The notes under the pieces are model-generated. The model was not told the DNA's origin and made no database searches. It saw only the letters and a list, made by a program, of their open reading frames with translations. A stretch of DNA of 15,584 nt from CAYGLV01 sp964351025. Its GTDB lineage: Bacteria > Actinomycetota > Thermoleophilia > Gaiellales > Gaiellaceae. The stretch is from assembly GCA_964351025.1 (NCBI GenBank), contig CAYGLV010000057.1, positions 1 through 15,584 on the forward strand, in the 5' to 3' direction. A program made the translations under genes and the position numbers. Below are positions 1 through 11,462 of the stretch, one piece after another; the stretch's first letter is position 1; each line of letters begins with the position of its first letter.

Positions 1-1744
<1,744 letters not shown>

Positions 1745-1745
<1 letters not shown>

Positions 1746-3181
1746 TGGGCGAGCTCGGCGCCTTTCTCAAGATCCCCCGCGTCGAGAGCCCCGAGCGCGA
1801 CGCGCGCGAGCGGATCGGCGACTACCGCGAATTCGTCGGCATGCTGCCGGTGGCGGCGCTCCAGGAGCAGGGCGCGCGTTGCATGGAGTGCGGCGTGCCG
1901 TTCTGCCACAGCGGCTGCCCGCTCGGCAATCTCATTCCCGACTGGAACGACCTCGTCTACCGCGACCGCTGGCGTGAGGCGATCGACCAGCTGCACCGGA
2001 CGAACAACTTCCCCGAGTTCACCGGACGGCTGTGCCCGGCTCCCTGCGAGCCTGCGTGCGTGCTCGAGATAGACGAGGGGAACGCCGTCGCGATCAAGCA
2101 GATCGAGGTCTCGATCGTCAACCGAGCCTGGGAGCAGGGGTGGATCGTCCCGCAGCCGCCGGAGGTGCGCACCGGGCACGCGGTGGCGGTGGTCGGGGCA
2201 GGCCCGGCCGGGCTCGCCTGCGCGCAGCAGCTCAATCGCGCGGGCCACTCGGTGACGGTGTTCGAGCGCGACGAGGCAGGCGGCGGCCTCGTTCGGTTCG
2301 GGGTTCCCGACTTCAAGATCGAGAAGTGGCTCGTCGAGCGGCGGCTGGAGCAGCTCGCCGCCGAGGGAGTCGAATTCCGCTACTGCGTCGAGGTCGGGGT
2401 CGATGTCGGCGCAGACGAGCTGCGCGACCGCTACGACGCGGTCGTCGTGGCCACGGGCTCTCGGGTCGCCCGCGACCTCCCGATCCCAGGTCGCGAGCTC
2501 GCGGGCGTGCACTTCGCGATGGACTACCTCTACCAGCGCAACCGCTGGGTGGCGCGCGAGCTCGGGCCGCAGGTCTCCGCAGCGCCGCCACGACCCGCGG
2601 GGGACGACCTGATCACGGCGGCCGGCAAGCACGTCGTCGTGATCGGTGGCGGCGACACGGGTGCCGACTGTGTCGGGAATGCCCACCGCGAGGGCGCAGC
2701 CTCGGTCACCCAGATCGAGCTGCTCGGGGAGCCGCCGCCGTCGCGGCCGGACGACGTAACGCCGTGGCCGCAGTGGCCCTTGAAGCTGCGCACCTCGTAC
2801 GCTCTCAGGGAGGGCGGGGAGAGCGACTTCGCGATCTCGGCGACCCACTTCTCCGGCTCGCACGGTCGCGTGGAGCAGATCCACTGGGCTCGCAATACCG
2901 GCGCGCCGCCGTTCGATCCGATCCCCGGCACCGCGGAGACGCGGCCCGCCGAGCTCGTGCTGCTCGCGATGGGCTTCGTCGGGCCCGAACCGCTCCTGCT
3001 CGACCGGCTCGGCGTCGAGCGCGACGAGCGCGGCAACGCCAGGGCGCAGGCCTACGCCACCTCCGTGGACGGCGTGTTCGCCGCCGGCGACGCACGTCGC
3101 GGCCAGTCTCTGATCGTGTGGGCGATCAACGAGGGCCGGCAGTGTGCGAGCGTCGTCGACCGCTGGCTGGCGCGCGCCTGA
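1745..3181 (+). CDS. gltD: Glutamate synthase (NADPH) small subunit
   Basis: This 478-residue protein matches the usual GltD length (about 470). It oxidises NADPH through FAD and passes electrons through iron-sulfur clusters to the large subunit. The N-terminal ferredoxin-like domain has cysteines 46, 49, 54 and 58 (CMECGVPFCHSGC) and 97, 101 and 105 (CPAPCEPAC). The FAD Rossmann motif GAGPAG is at 151-156 and the NADPH motif GGGDTG at 301-306. The C-terminal FAD signature lies in VDGVFAAGDARRGQSLIVWA. The ATG at 1745 was chosen because it overlaps the gltB stop (TGATG) and begins the conserved MGELGAFLKI opening; a longer in-frame extension would run inside gltB. No strong Shine-Dalgarno is visible, which fits translational coupling. 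The gene ends 32 bp before the convergent proB stop. Confidence 0.97.
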
Positions 3182-3213
3182 GCGGCGCGACCGACGCCTA
3201 GCGCAACTCGGCG

Positions 3214-4251
3214 TCAGAGGAGCACGAGCCGGTCGCGATGGACGACCTCGATGCCGCGCGACCGGCCGTCCAGCTCGGACGCTGCAACCGCTGCGATGCC
3301 CTTGGCGAACGCCTTGCCATCCGGGCCGACGAGCTCGATCCCGGCACCCGGCTCGAAACGGCCCTCGATCGAGACGATGCCGACGGCGAGCAGGCTCGCC
3401 CCCTCCTCTACGAGTGCCCTTCGCGCACCCTCGTCGACGTGGAGACGGCCGGAGACCGGCTTGCCGTAGCGCAGCCAGAGCTTGAAGGCCGACTCGGCCC
3501 GCCCGGCCGCCGTGAAGCGTGTCCCACGCGGCTCACCGGCGACGACCGGGCCGAGCACGTCCGTCCCCGCCCCGGCTGCGATCACAGTCGGAATCCCGGC
3601 AGCCGCCGCCATCTGCGCTGCGAGCACCTTGCTCCGCATGCCACCGCTGCCGAGCGAGCTCTGCCCGATCAGCTCGGCCGCCAGGGCGAAGGCCCCCTCG
3701 GTGAGAAGCTCGGCCCCCGGCGTCCCCGGCGCCCGGGTGTACACGCCCTCGACCTCGGTCAGCAGGACGAGCAGCCGAGCCCGGACGAGCACGGCCACCT
3801 GCGCGGCGAGCGCATCGTTGTCGCCGAAGGTGATCTCATCGGTCGCCGTCGCGTCGTTCTCGTTCACGATCGGGACCGCGCCGAGCGCAAACAGCGCGCC
3901 GAGCGCGTTCCTAACGTTCACATAGGCCGCCCGGTCGGCCACGTCGGCAGCTGTCAGCAGAACCTGTGCCACCGGCAGGCCCTCGGGCGCGAGCGCCGCC
4001 TCCCAGGCCGCCTGAAGACGCGCCTGCCCGAGTGCCGAGGCCGCCTGCAGCCGCGGTACGCTGCGCGGCCGCCGGGAGAGCCCGAGCCGGGGCAGGCCAA
4101 GCGCGATCGCACCCGAGGAGACGACGCAGACCGGCTCGCCGCCGCGCACGAGCTCGCCGATCTCGCGCGCCCGCGCGCGGAGGAGCGAGCGCCGGATCCG
4201 GCCGCCGCCACCGACGACGAGACTCGTGCCGAGCTTGACGACGACGGTCAT
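3214..4251 (-). CDS. proB: Glutamate 5-kinase with C-terminal PUA domain
   Basis: ProB phosphorylates glutamate to gamma-glutamyl phosphate, the first step of proline synthesis, and is usually feedback-inhibited by proline. The 345-residue product opens with the amino-acid-kinase phosphate loop (VVKLGTSLV) and carries VSSGAIALG, the glutamate-binding stretch VPIVNENDATATDEITFGDND near residue 130-150, and GSGGMRSKVLAA near 200, the counterpart of the common GTGGM-x-TK motif. From about residue 260 the sequence fits the PUA domain of longer bacterial kinases (RLHVDEGARRAL, SLLAVGIVSIEG). The ATG overlaps the proA stop codon as ATGA, so translation is probably coupled to proA upstream. No good Shine-Dalgarno precedes it. 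Gene order here is proA then proB, the reverse of the familiar proB-proA arrangement. Confidence 0.95.
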   Translation of the reverse strand: MTVVVKLGTSLVVGGGGRIRRSLLRARAREIGELVRGGEPVCVVSSGAIALGLPRLGLSRRPRSVPRLQAASALGQARLQAAWEAALAPEGLPVAQVLLTAADVADRAAYVNVRNALGALFALGAVPIVNENDATATDEITFGDNDALAAQVAVLVRARLLVLLTEVEGVYTRAPGTPGAELLTEGAFALAAELIGQSSLGSGGMRSKVLAAQMAAAAGIPTVIAAGAGTDVLGPVVAGEPRGTRFTAAGRAESAFKLWLRYGKPVSGRLHVDEGARRALVEEGASLLAVGIVSIEGRFEPGAGIELVGPDGKAFAKGIAAVAASELDGRSRGIEVVHRDRLVLL

Positions 4252-5510
4252 CGCCGCTGGGTACCGTCTCCGACGATCCGGTACTGGCGGAGAAAGAGGT
4301 CGCGGTAGGTGACCGGTCCCCGGGGGCCCGGGGTCCAGTCGACGTTGATGCCGGTTTCGGGAGCGCCCGTGAGCTCGTAGCCGTCGGTGAACCGGGTCAG
4401 CGCGTTCCAGAAGGCCGCCGTCCCCCGGTAGCCCGTGAGGAAGCGCTCCGCCGCGTCGGGATCCTCGGTGACGATCGCCGCCGCGAGGCCCGAGGTCTCC
4501 TCGTTCGCCAGGCGGACCGCGTCATCCAGGTCGTCCACGAGATCGAGCGTCACCGTCGCGACGCGCCCCGGGTCGCTTGCCCATTCATGGCCGAGCGGAA
4601 CATCGAGCGGGAGCGCCCCGGGGGCTGCCTCGAGCGCCCGAGGGGTTCCGCGCACCTCCAGGCCCTTTGCCGCGAAGAGCGCGAGCAGCTCCGGGAGGAT
4701 CCCCGCCGCCCCGCGGTCGACCAGCGCGAGGTTCAGCCGGTTACAGACCCCCAGCCGATCGAGGCTTGCCTCGGCGAGCCCGAGCGCCGTCTGCGGCGCG
4801 GCGCCGGAGTGGACGTAGAGAACACCGCCGCCCTCGGCGTGGGCGAGCGTCCGCACGCCGTTCTCGGCGGCCACCCGGGCGAGCGCGGCAGTTGTCTCGC
4901 CGCTCCCGCGAAGAATCACGAGCGGGACGAGCCGTGGCATCGTCACCAGGATGCGCGCTCCCTCCCGCTCCGGCGAGCGGACGAGGCCGACCGCCCCGGG
5001 CGGCAGCCCAGCCGACTCGAGCGCCGGGCGCAGGATCACGTCGACGAGCGCCGTGACCGTCTCCAGCGCGGCCCCGCCGGTGCGCAGCACGGCCGTGTTG
5101 AGGCTCTTCAGCAGCTGGCCCGCAACGTCGAGCGCAACGTTCGGCCGGGCCTCGAAGTTCGCGCCCACAGTGCCGATCGGGATCCGCCGCTCGCTGACGC
5201 GTAGCCCGTTGCCGAGAGTCCAGGCGCCGACCTCTCGTTCCAGGGGCGCCAGCTCCGCCGTCACCTCCACCTGCTGCGCGAGCGCCTCGACCCGGGCGTC
5301 GTCCAGCCGCAACCGATCGAGCGTCCCTTCGTCGAGGCGGCCGCTCGCGGCTTCGCAGTCGGCCCGGTTCGCGTCGAGCAGCGTGCGCCGCTGCGTCCGG
5401 ACGAGCGCGGCGGCCGCCAGGAGCGCCTCGGCAACGGCGGCATCCGTCAGGTGCGGCACAGCACGTCCGGCCGCCAGCGCCTCCCGCTCGACGAGCTCCC
5501 GCAAGGCCAT
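4248..5510 (-). CDS. proA: Glutamate-5-semialdehyde dehydrogenase (gamma-glutamyl phosphate reductase), divergent
   Basis: ProA reduces gamma-glutamyl phosphate to glutamate-5-semialdehyde with NADPH. The product from ATG 5510 has 420 residues, close to 417 in E. coli. Family landmarks are IPIGTVGANFEARPNV at 110-125, LKSLNTAVLRTGGAALE at 134-150, the catalytic cysteine C256 in GVCNRLN, TRFTDGYEL at 372-380 and the end RGPVTYRDLF...RIVGDG. Several motifs depart from the textbook protein: the usual PRGG-type loop reads LRGSGETTA, the usual CN-x3-E-x-LLV reads CNRLNLALV, and the common GFGAEIGIST reads TGAPETGINV. The start at 5510 was chosen over the upstream in-frame ATG at 5639 because it sits 7 nt after a strong AAAAGGAG and the intervening peptide looks non-coding. 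It is the first gene of a proA-proB operon and diverges from the tryptophanase gene. Confidence 0.9.
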   Translation of the reverse strand: MALRELVEREALAAGRAVPHLTDAAVAEALLAAAALVRTQRRTLLDANRADCEAASGRLDEGTLDRLRLDDARVEALAQQVEVTAELAPLEREVGAWTLGNGLRVSERRIPIGTVGANFEARPNVALDVAGQLLKSLNTAVLRTGGAALETVTALVDVILRPALESAGLPPGAVGLVRSPEREGARILVTMPRLVPLVILRGSGETTAALARVAAENGVRTLAHAEGGGVLYVHSGAAPQTALGLAEASLDRLGVCNRLNLALVDRGAAGILPELLALFAAKGLEVRGTPRALEAAPGALPLDVPLGHEWASDPGRVATVTLDLVDDLDDAVRLANEETSGLAAAIVTEDPDAAERFLTGYRGTAAFWNALTRFTDGYELTGAPETGINVDWTPGPRGPVTYRDLFLRQYRIVGDGTQRR

Positions 5511-5517
5511 CGTGTGT

Positions 5518-5525
5518 CTCCTTTT
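5518..5525 (-). promoter_or_regulatory. Ribosome binding site fixing the proA start
   Basis: The minus strand reads AAAAGGAG, followed by 7 nt and the ATG at 5510. This is a strong Shine-Dalgarno match at ideal spacing, so it places the proA start here and not at the upstream in-frame ATG at 5639. Confidence 0.85.
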
Positions 5526-5684
5526 CCAGCGAACCAAGAGCCTGCACGTCGCAGAGCCCTGAGCGTATCCCCTGGCGCGCTCGGCCCCGGAGGGCGACCA
5601 CCGGCCCGGCGCCGCGAGGCCCCCGCGCCGACTGATCACTTTTGCCCATTCGGGACATCGGCCCGTCCGCGACGCTCAGGCACG
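5526..5684. other. Divergent intergenic region between proA and tnaA
   Basis: About 160 bp that must hold promoters for both the proA-proB operon and tnaA. I see no convincing paired -35/-10 boxes. A GATACGCT stretch on the minus strand near 5569-5576 could serve as a weak proA -10 region. I see no T-box, and no short reading frame with tryptophan codons that would suggest tnaC-type attenuation. Confidence 0.4.
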
Positions 5685-7094
5685 ATGCCGATGCGCCCTC
5701 CAGCCGAGCCCTACCGGATCCGTGCCTGGGAGCCGATCTCCGTCCCGTCCCGGGAGGAGCGGCGCTCGATTCTCGAACGCACGGGCTACAACGTCTTCTC
5801 GATCCGAGCCGAGGACGTGCTGATCGACCTCCTCACCGACTCGGGCACCGGCTCGATGAGCCAGAACCAGTGGGCGGCGCTGATGCGCGGCGACGAGTCG
5901 TATGCCGGCTCGCGCTCCTACGACGCGTTCGCCGCGGCCGTCGAGAGCGTCCTCGGCATGCCCCACGTCCTGCCCGCCCACCAGGGGCGGGGCGCCGAGC
6001 ACGTCTTCTTCCGCGCCGCACTCGAGCCGGGGGCGATCATCCCGTCGAACGCGTTCTTCGACACCACGCGCGCCCACGCCGAGCTCTCCGGCGCCCGCGC
6101 GCTCGACCTCGCCTGCCCCGAGGCCGCGGACACGCGCAGCCCCTATCCCTTCAAGGGCAACATCGACCTCGACCGGCTCGAGGAGCTGCTCGACGGCCCG
6201 GACGGCGCCCGCGTCCCGTTCGTGCTGATCACGATCACGAACAACACGGGCGGTGGGCAGCCGGTCTCGCTCGAGAACCTGACCGAGGCCGCGGTGCTGG
6301 CGCGCAGCCGCGGCAAGGGGGTCGTGCTCGACATCGCCCGCTACGCCGAGAACGCGTGGTTCATCCAGCAGCGCGAGCCGGGACAGGGCGAGCGGTCGGT
6401 GGCCGAGATCGTCCGCTCGGCGCTCGCACTGGCCGACGTCGCTCTGATGAGCGCGAAGAAGGACGCCTCCGTGAACATCGGTGGCTTTGTCGCCTGCCGC
6501 GACCCCGAGCTCCTGGAGCGCCTGAAGACACAGCTGATCATCTTCGAGGGCTTCCCGACCTACGGCGGCCTCGCGGGCCGCGACCTGGAGGCGATCGCGG
6601 TCGGGCTCTACGAGAGCGTGGACGAGGAGCTGCTCGACCACCGCACCGGGCAGATCGCCGAGCTCGCACGCTGCCTCGAGGAGGAGGCCGGCGTTCCAGT
6701 GATGCAACCTCCGGGCGGCCACGCGGTCTACGTGGACTGCGCCGGGCTCTTCCCGCACGTGCCACCGTCCCGGTTCCCCGCACAGGCCTTCGCGTGCGAG
6801 CTCTACGAGGCCGGCGGCATCCGCTGCGTCGAGGTGGGCTCGAACATGGCCGGGCGCGATCCGGAGACGGGCCAGAACAGGCACCCGCTGCTCGAGCTTG
6901 CTCGCCTTGCGATTCCGCGCCGCACGTACACCGCGAGCCAGCTCGACCTCGTCGTGGAGGCGGCAGCCGACGTCGCGGCCCGCCGGGACGAGATCAAGGG
7001 GCTCGAGCTGGTCTGGGACGACCCGGCCTCGCCGGCCCTGCGCCACTTCACCGCGCGCTTCGCGCCCCTGCGCGTCCGCGCCGCGGCGCGCTAG
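5685..7094 (+). CDS. tnaA: Tryptophanase (tryptophan indole-lyase), beta-eliminating lyase family
   Basis: This 469-residue PLP enzyme (E. coli TnaA has 471) is predicted to split tryptophan into indole, pyruvate and ammonia. Family landmarks are IDLLTDSGTGSMS (47-59), RGDESYAGSRSY (68-79), PAHQGRGAEH (97-106), NNTGGGQPVS (186-195), D216 and R219 in VVLDIARYAEN, the PLP lysine K259 in MSAKKDA, and R412 in AIPRRTY. Tyrosine phenol-lyase is very similar, so I compared the positions that set specificity. D126 (FFDTT), V384 (VEVGS) and H454 (LRHFT) correspond to TnaA Asp137, Ile396 and His463, not to TPL Thr124, Arg381 and Phe448. All three favour tryptophanase. The start ATG begins a TnaA-like N-terminus (AEPYRIRAWEP); the Shine-Dalgarno is weak. 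No tnaC-like tryptophan-containing leader peptide and no tryptophan permease gene lie beside it. Its stop overlaps that of the convergent aminotransferase. Confidence 0.9.
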   Translation: MPMRPPAEPYRIRAWEPISVPSREERRSILERTGYNVFSIRAEDVLIDLLTDSGTGSMSQNQWAALMRGDESYAGSRSYDAFAAAVESVLGMPHVLPAHQGRGAEHVFFRAALEPGAIIPSNAFFDTTRAHAELSGARALDLACPEAADTRSPYPFKGNIDLDRLEELLDGPDGARVPFVLITITNNTGGGQPVSLENLTEAAVLARSRGKGVVLDIARYAENAWFIQQREPGQGERSVAEIVRSALALADVALMSAKKDASVNIGGFVACRDPELLERLKTQLIIFEGFPTYGGLAGRDLEAIAVGLYESVDEELLDHRTGQIAELARCLEEEAGVPVMQPPGGHAVYVDCAGLFPHVPPSRFPAQAFACELYEAGGIRCVEVGSNMAGRDPETGQNRHPLLELARLAIPRRTYTASQLDLVVEAAADVAARRDEIKGLELVWDDPASPALRHFTARFAPLRVRAAAR

Positions 7095-8113
7095 CCAACC
7101 AGCGCGTCGAGCGCCGCATCCACGTCGTCCGCGCTGTTGTAGAGGTGGAAGGACGCGCGGAGCCAGCCGGCCCGGGTCGCAGCCATGATCCCAGCGCGCG
7201 CGAGCTTCTCCGCGGCGCCAGGCACCTCAGCCGAGACGATCGCCGAGTCGCCCGACGGCAGGCCGAGGCCGGAGCGGAAGCGGTTCGCGAGCGCGACATC
7301 GTGAGCGTGGATCGCATCGAGCCCGACGTCCGCAAGGACCCGCAGACACTGCTCCGCGGCGACCCAGGAGAACCAGGCCGGCGACGTGTCGAGCCGCCGG
7401 GCGTCCGTCGCAAGCCGCAACGGCGGCCCGTAGTAGGAGTCGTGGGGGTCCTCTCCGGCCCACCAGTTCGCGTGCAGCGCCGGGGCGCGCTCGACCAACT
7501 CCTCCGACAGGGACACGTAGGCGGTCCCGCGCGGCGAGAGCAGCCACTTGTAACCCGAGCACACGACCGCGTCGAACTGCCCGGCGTCGAGGGGCAGCCA
7601 GCCGACCGCCTGCGTCGCATCGACCGCCGTCAGCGCGCCGTGCGCCCGCGCCGCCGCCGTGACCGCGCCGAGGTCCGCCACCTCGCCGTCCGAGGACTGC
7701 ACCGCGCTGAACGCAACGACGTCCGTCCGATCATCGATCGCGCCGGCCAGGGCGGACACGGGCACCGTCCGCAGCTCGCAGCCGCGCGCGAGAAACGGGA
7801 AGAGGAGTGACGTGAACTCACGCTCGGGCGAGAGCACCCGCGCGCCCTCCGGCACTGCCGCTGCCACGAGACCGACGAGCTCCGCCGTCGAGGCGCCCGT
7901 GGCGACCCGGCCGGCCGGCACGCCTACGAGCGCCGCGAAGAGATCGCGCGCCCGCCAGGTGGCCTCGCCCCACGGCTCCCAGCTCGTGCGACCGCCGCGC
8001 CAGTCGGCGAGGGCCGCCTGTAGCGCCTGCCACGCGGGCTCGGGCGGGAGGCCGTAGCTCGCGGTGTTCAGGTACGGCCGCTCGGGCCGCCACAGGCCGG
8101 GTCGAAGGCTCAG
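7091..8113 (-). CDS. Class-V PLP-dependent aminotransferase-fold protein (cysteine desulfurase-like/EgtE-like), probable CTG start
   Basis: A PLP enzyme of aspartate-aminotransferase fold type I, class V. Counting from CTG 8113 it has 340 residues. The PLP lysine is K189 in CSGYKWLLSPRG, with D165 and Q168 in VDATQAVGW contacting the cofactor; these are class-V hallmarks. The N-terminal part, YLNTASYGLPP (residues 14-24), is the conserved opening of these proteins and lies upstream of the first canonical in-frame start, GTG 7921. No in-frame ATG, GTG or TTG was found upstream of it within the stretch I read, so the true start must be non-canonical. CTG 8113 overlaps the TGA of the upstream regulator as CTGA, the same 4-nt overlap seen with ATGA and GTGA couplings; CTG 8095 is the alternative. 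The substrate is unknown: cysteine desulfurase, EgtE-like C-S lyase, isopenicillin-N-epimerase-like or kynureninase-like activity are all possible. The stop (TAG) shares CTAG with the tnaA stop. Confidence 0.85.
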   Translation of the reverse strand: MSLRPGLWRPERPYLNTASYGLPPEPAWQALQAALADWRGGRTSWEPWGEATWRARDLFAALVGVPAGRVATGASTAELVGLVAAAVPEGARVLSPEREFTSLLFPFLARGCELRTVPVSALAGAIDDRTDVVAFSAVQSSDGEVADLGAVTAAARAHGALTAVDATQAVGWLPLDAGQFDAVVCSGYKWLLSPRGTAYVSLSEELVERAPALHANWWAGEDPHDSYYGPPLRLATDARRLDTSPAWFSWVAAEQCLRVLADVGLDAIHAHDVALANRFRSGLGLPSGDSAIVSAEVPGAAEKLARAGIMAATRAGWLRASFHLYNSADDVDAALDALVG

Positions 8114-8407
8114 GCGTCCGCCCAGAGCTCGAGGGCGTCTACGACCGCCTTCAGCCGCCGGCCGGAGTCGGTGAGCCGGTACTCGGCCCGCGGCGGGCGC
8201 GTATCGACGAGCACGCGCTCGACGATCCCGGCCTGCTCCAGCTCGGTCAGCCGCAGCGCGAGCGTCCGCGGCGGGATCTCCCCGACCGCCTGCTTGAACT
8301 CGTTGAAGCGCGTGCAGCCGGCGTATGAGGCGTAGAGGATCGAGACCGTCCAGCGGCCTTCGAGCACCCCGGCCGCCCGCCGCATCTCCGGCGGGACGGG
8401 GGCGCGG

Positions 8408-8427
<20 letters not shown>
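8110..8427 (-). CDS. HxlR-family winged-helix transcriptional regulator
   Basis: A 105-residue protein with the compact winged-helix pattern of the HxlR/YodB family: GVLEGRWTVSILYAS, then FNEFKQAVGEIPPRTLALRL as the recognition helix region, then the wing RPPRAEYRLTDSGRRL and a C-terminal helix. HxlR regulators bind DNA as dimers, and several sense electrophiles or redox state through an N-terminal cysteine. Here C5 in a Cys-Pro pair is retained and a second cysteine sits in YAGCTRF. The GTG start at 8427 is supported by GGAG 7 nt upstream and by keeping C5; an internal ATG at 8385 would lose it. The start lies inside the last codons of lon (20-bp overlap), and the stop overlaps the CTG proposed for the downstream aminotransferase. 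It probably controls its own transcription unit. The ligand is unknown. Confidence 0.85.
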
Positions 8428-10690
<2,263 letters not shown>

Positions 10691-10695
10691 GAGGA

Positions 10696-10703
10696 CTCCT
10701 TTT
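10696..10703 (-). promoter_or_regulatory. Ribosome binding site fixing the lon start
   Basis: The minus strand reads AAAAGGAG, then 5 nt, then the GTG at 10690. It selects the GTG over the upstream in-frame ATG at 10747. Confidence 0.85.
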
Positions 10704-10705
10704 GG

Positions 10706-10724
10706 CTGGTTCTCTTTCAACCAG
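10706..10724. promoter_or_regulatory. Perfect palindrome CTGGTT-N7-AACCAG in the lon leader, candidate operator
   Basis: Perfect 6-bp inverted arms separated by 7 bp lie immediately upstream of the lon ribosome binding site. A TACACT sequence at 10736-10741 on the minus strand is the best lon -10 candidate, although no good -35 is visible. If it is used, the palindrome would fall just downstream of the transcription start, where a bound dimer could block lon. The spacing is like the HspR HAIR element (CTTGAGT-N7-ACTCAAG) but the arms differ. A weak RNA hairpin is the alternative reading. Confidence 0.45.
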
Positions 10725-10794
10725 TAACTACAGAAAGTGTACCGCATCCGCGGCGCCCTGTGGTTCGGTCACGACGAACCCCCCGGTAGCGCCG

Positions 10795-10809
10795 TATGAT
10801 CGACGCGTG
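10795..10809 (+). promoter_or_regulatory. Candidate leaderless promoter: TATGAT, 6 nt, then the GTG start
   Basis: TATGAT (10795-10800) matches the -10 consensus at five of six positions and ends 6 nt before the GTG at 10807. Transcription would begin at or next to the start codon. No Shine-Dalgarno is present, which fits a leaderless mRNA, common in actinobacteria. The -35 region is not recognisable. Confidence 0.55.
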
Positions 10810-11385
10810 CCCCGGGCCGCTCCGCTGGCAGCGAGAAACGAGACCCCGAAGGTCGGGGTCCGCGTGCGTGCGCTGCGCCGCGAGCGCGGCCTCACGATCG
10901 AGCAGATCGCCGCCGCGACCGGCCTGACGAAGGGTTTCATCAGCCAGCTCGAGCGCGACCGCACGTCACCCTCGCTCTCCTCGATCGCGCGCATCTGCGA
11001 CGCCCTCGGCGTCCGGCTCAGCCACATCTTCGAGCGCGATCCGGCCCCGCCGCTCGTGCGCAAGGCCGACCGGCCCGCTGTCGACACGTACCTCCCGACG
11101 AACAACTTCCTGCTCTCGTCCCGTGAGGAGCAGCGCTTCCAGGCGATCGAGTCGGAGGTCGCCCCCGGCGCGGGCGCCGGCGCCGAGCTGTACTCGCTGC
11201 CCGGGGAGACCGAGTTCGTCTACGTGCTCGAGGGCTCGCTCGAGCTCCAGGTCGGCGGCGAGACCCACCTGCTCGAGGCGGGCGACACCATCACGTACGA
11301 CCTGTCGAAGCCGCACACGTGGCGCAACGCGTCGGACTCCGAGCCGCTGCGCGTGCTGTGGGTGGCTGTGCCGAACCCGTACTAG
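10807..11385 (+). CDS. XRE-family regulator with C-terminal cupin sensor domain
   Basis: A 192-residue cytoplasmic transcription factor with two domains. The helix-turn-helix covers about residues 16-72 (VRVRALRRERGLTIEQIA, GLTKGFISQLERDRTSPSLSSI). The cupin barrel covers about 110-190, with GETEFVYVLEGSLELQVGG, EAGDTITYDLSKPHTWRN and a closing LRVLWVAVPNPY. This HTH-cupin architecture is common in repressors that sense small metabolites, but the ligand cannot be read from the sequence. GTG 10807 was chosen because it follows a -10 box by 6 nt and begins the actinobacterial-style short basic N-terminus; the in-frame ATG at 10702 would run back through the lon leader and add 35 unlikely residues. 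It diverges from lon, so it may bind the shared 116-bp region; this is inference. Confidence 0.88.
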   Translation: MPRAAPLAARNETPKVGVRVRALRRERGLTIEQIAAATGLTKGFISQLERDRTSPSLSSIARICDALGVRLSHIFERDPAPPLVRKADRPAVDTYLPTNNFLLSSREEQRFQAIESEVAPGAGAGAELYSLPGETEFVYVLEGSLELQVGGETHLLEAGDTITYDLSKPHTWRNASDSEPLRVLWVAVPNPY

Positions 11386-11462
11386 CGGGCGCTGTCGGGG
11401 CACCGCTAACAAACCTGCAGCTCTGCGCGTCTCAAGGTAAGTCCAGGTAAACCGCGTTTGAC

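Noticed and set aside
5511..5684. tnaC-like attenuator or T-box upstream of tnaA/proA
   Set aside because: No short frame with a Trp codon lies ahead of tnaA in any start I checked, and no T-box core is visible before proA.
5685..7094. Tyrosine phenol-lyase as identity of the beta-eliminating lyase
   Set aside because: The three residues that separate the two enzymes (D126, V384, H454) match tryptophanase.
5642..7810. 722-residue plus-strand open frame over tnaA and the aminotransferase
   Set aside because: It is extremely arginine-rich, has no recognisable motif, and lies across two real genes on opposite strands; a GC artefact.
10702..10806. Longer XRE-cupin protein starting at ATG 10702
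   Set aside because: It would read back through the lon leader and the -10 box of its own gene; the added residues do not resemble the family N-terminus.
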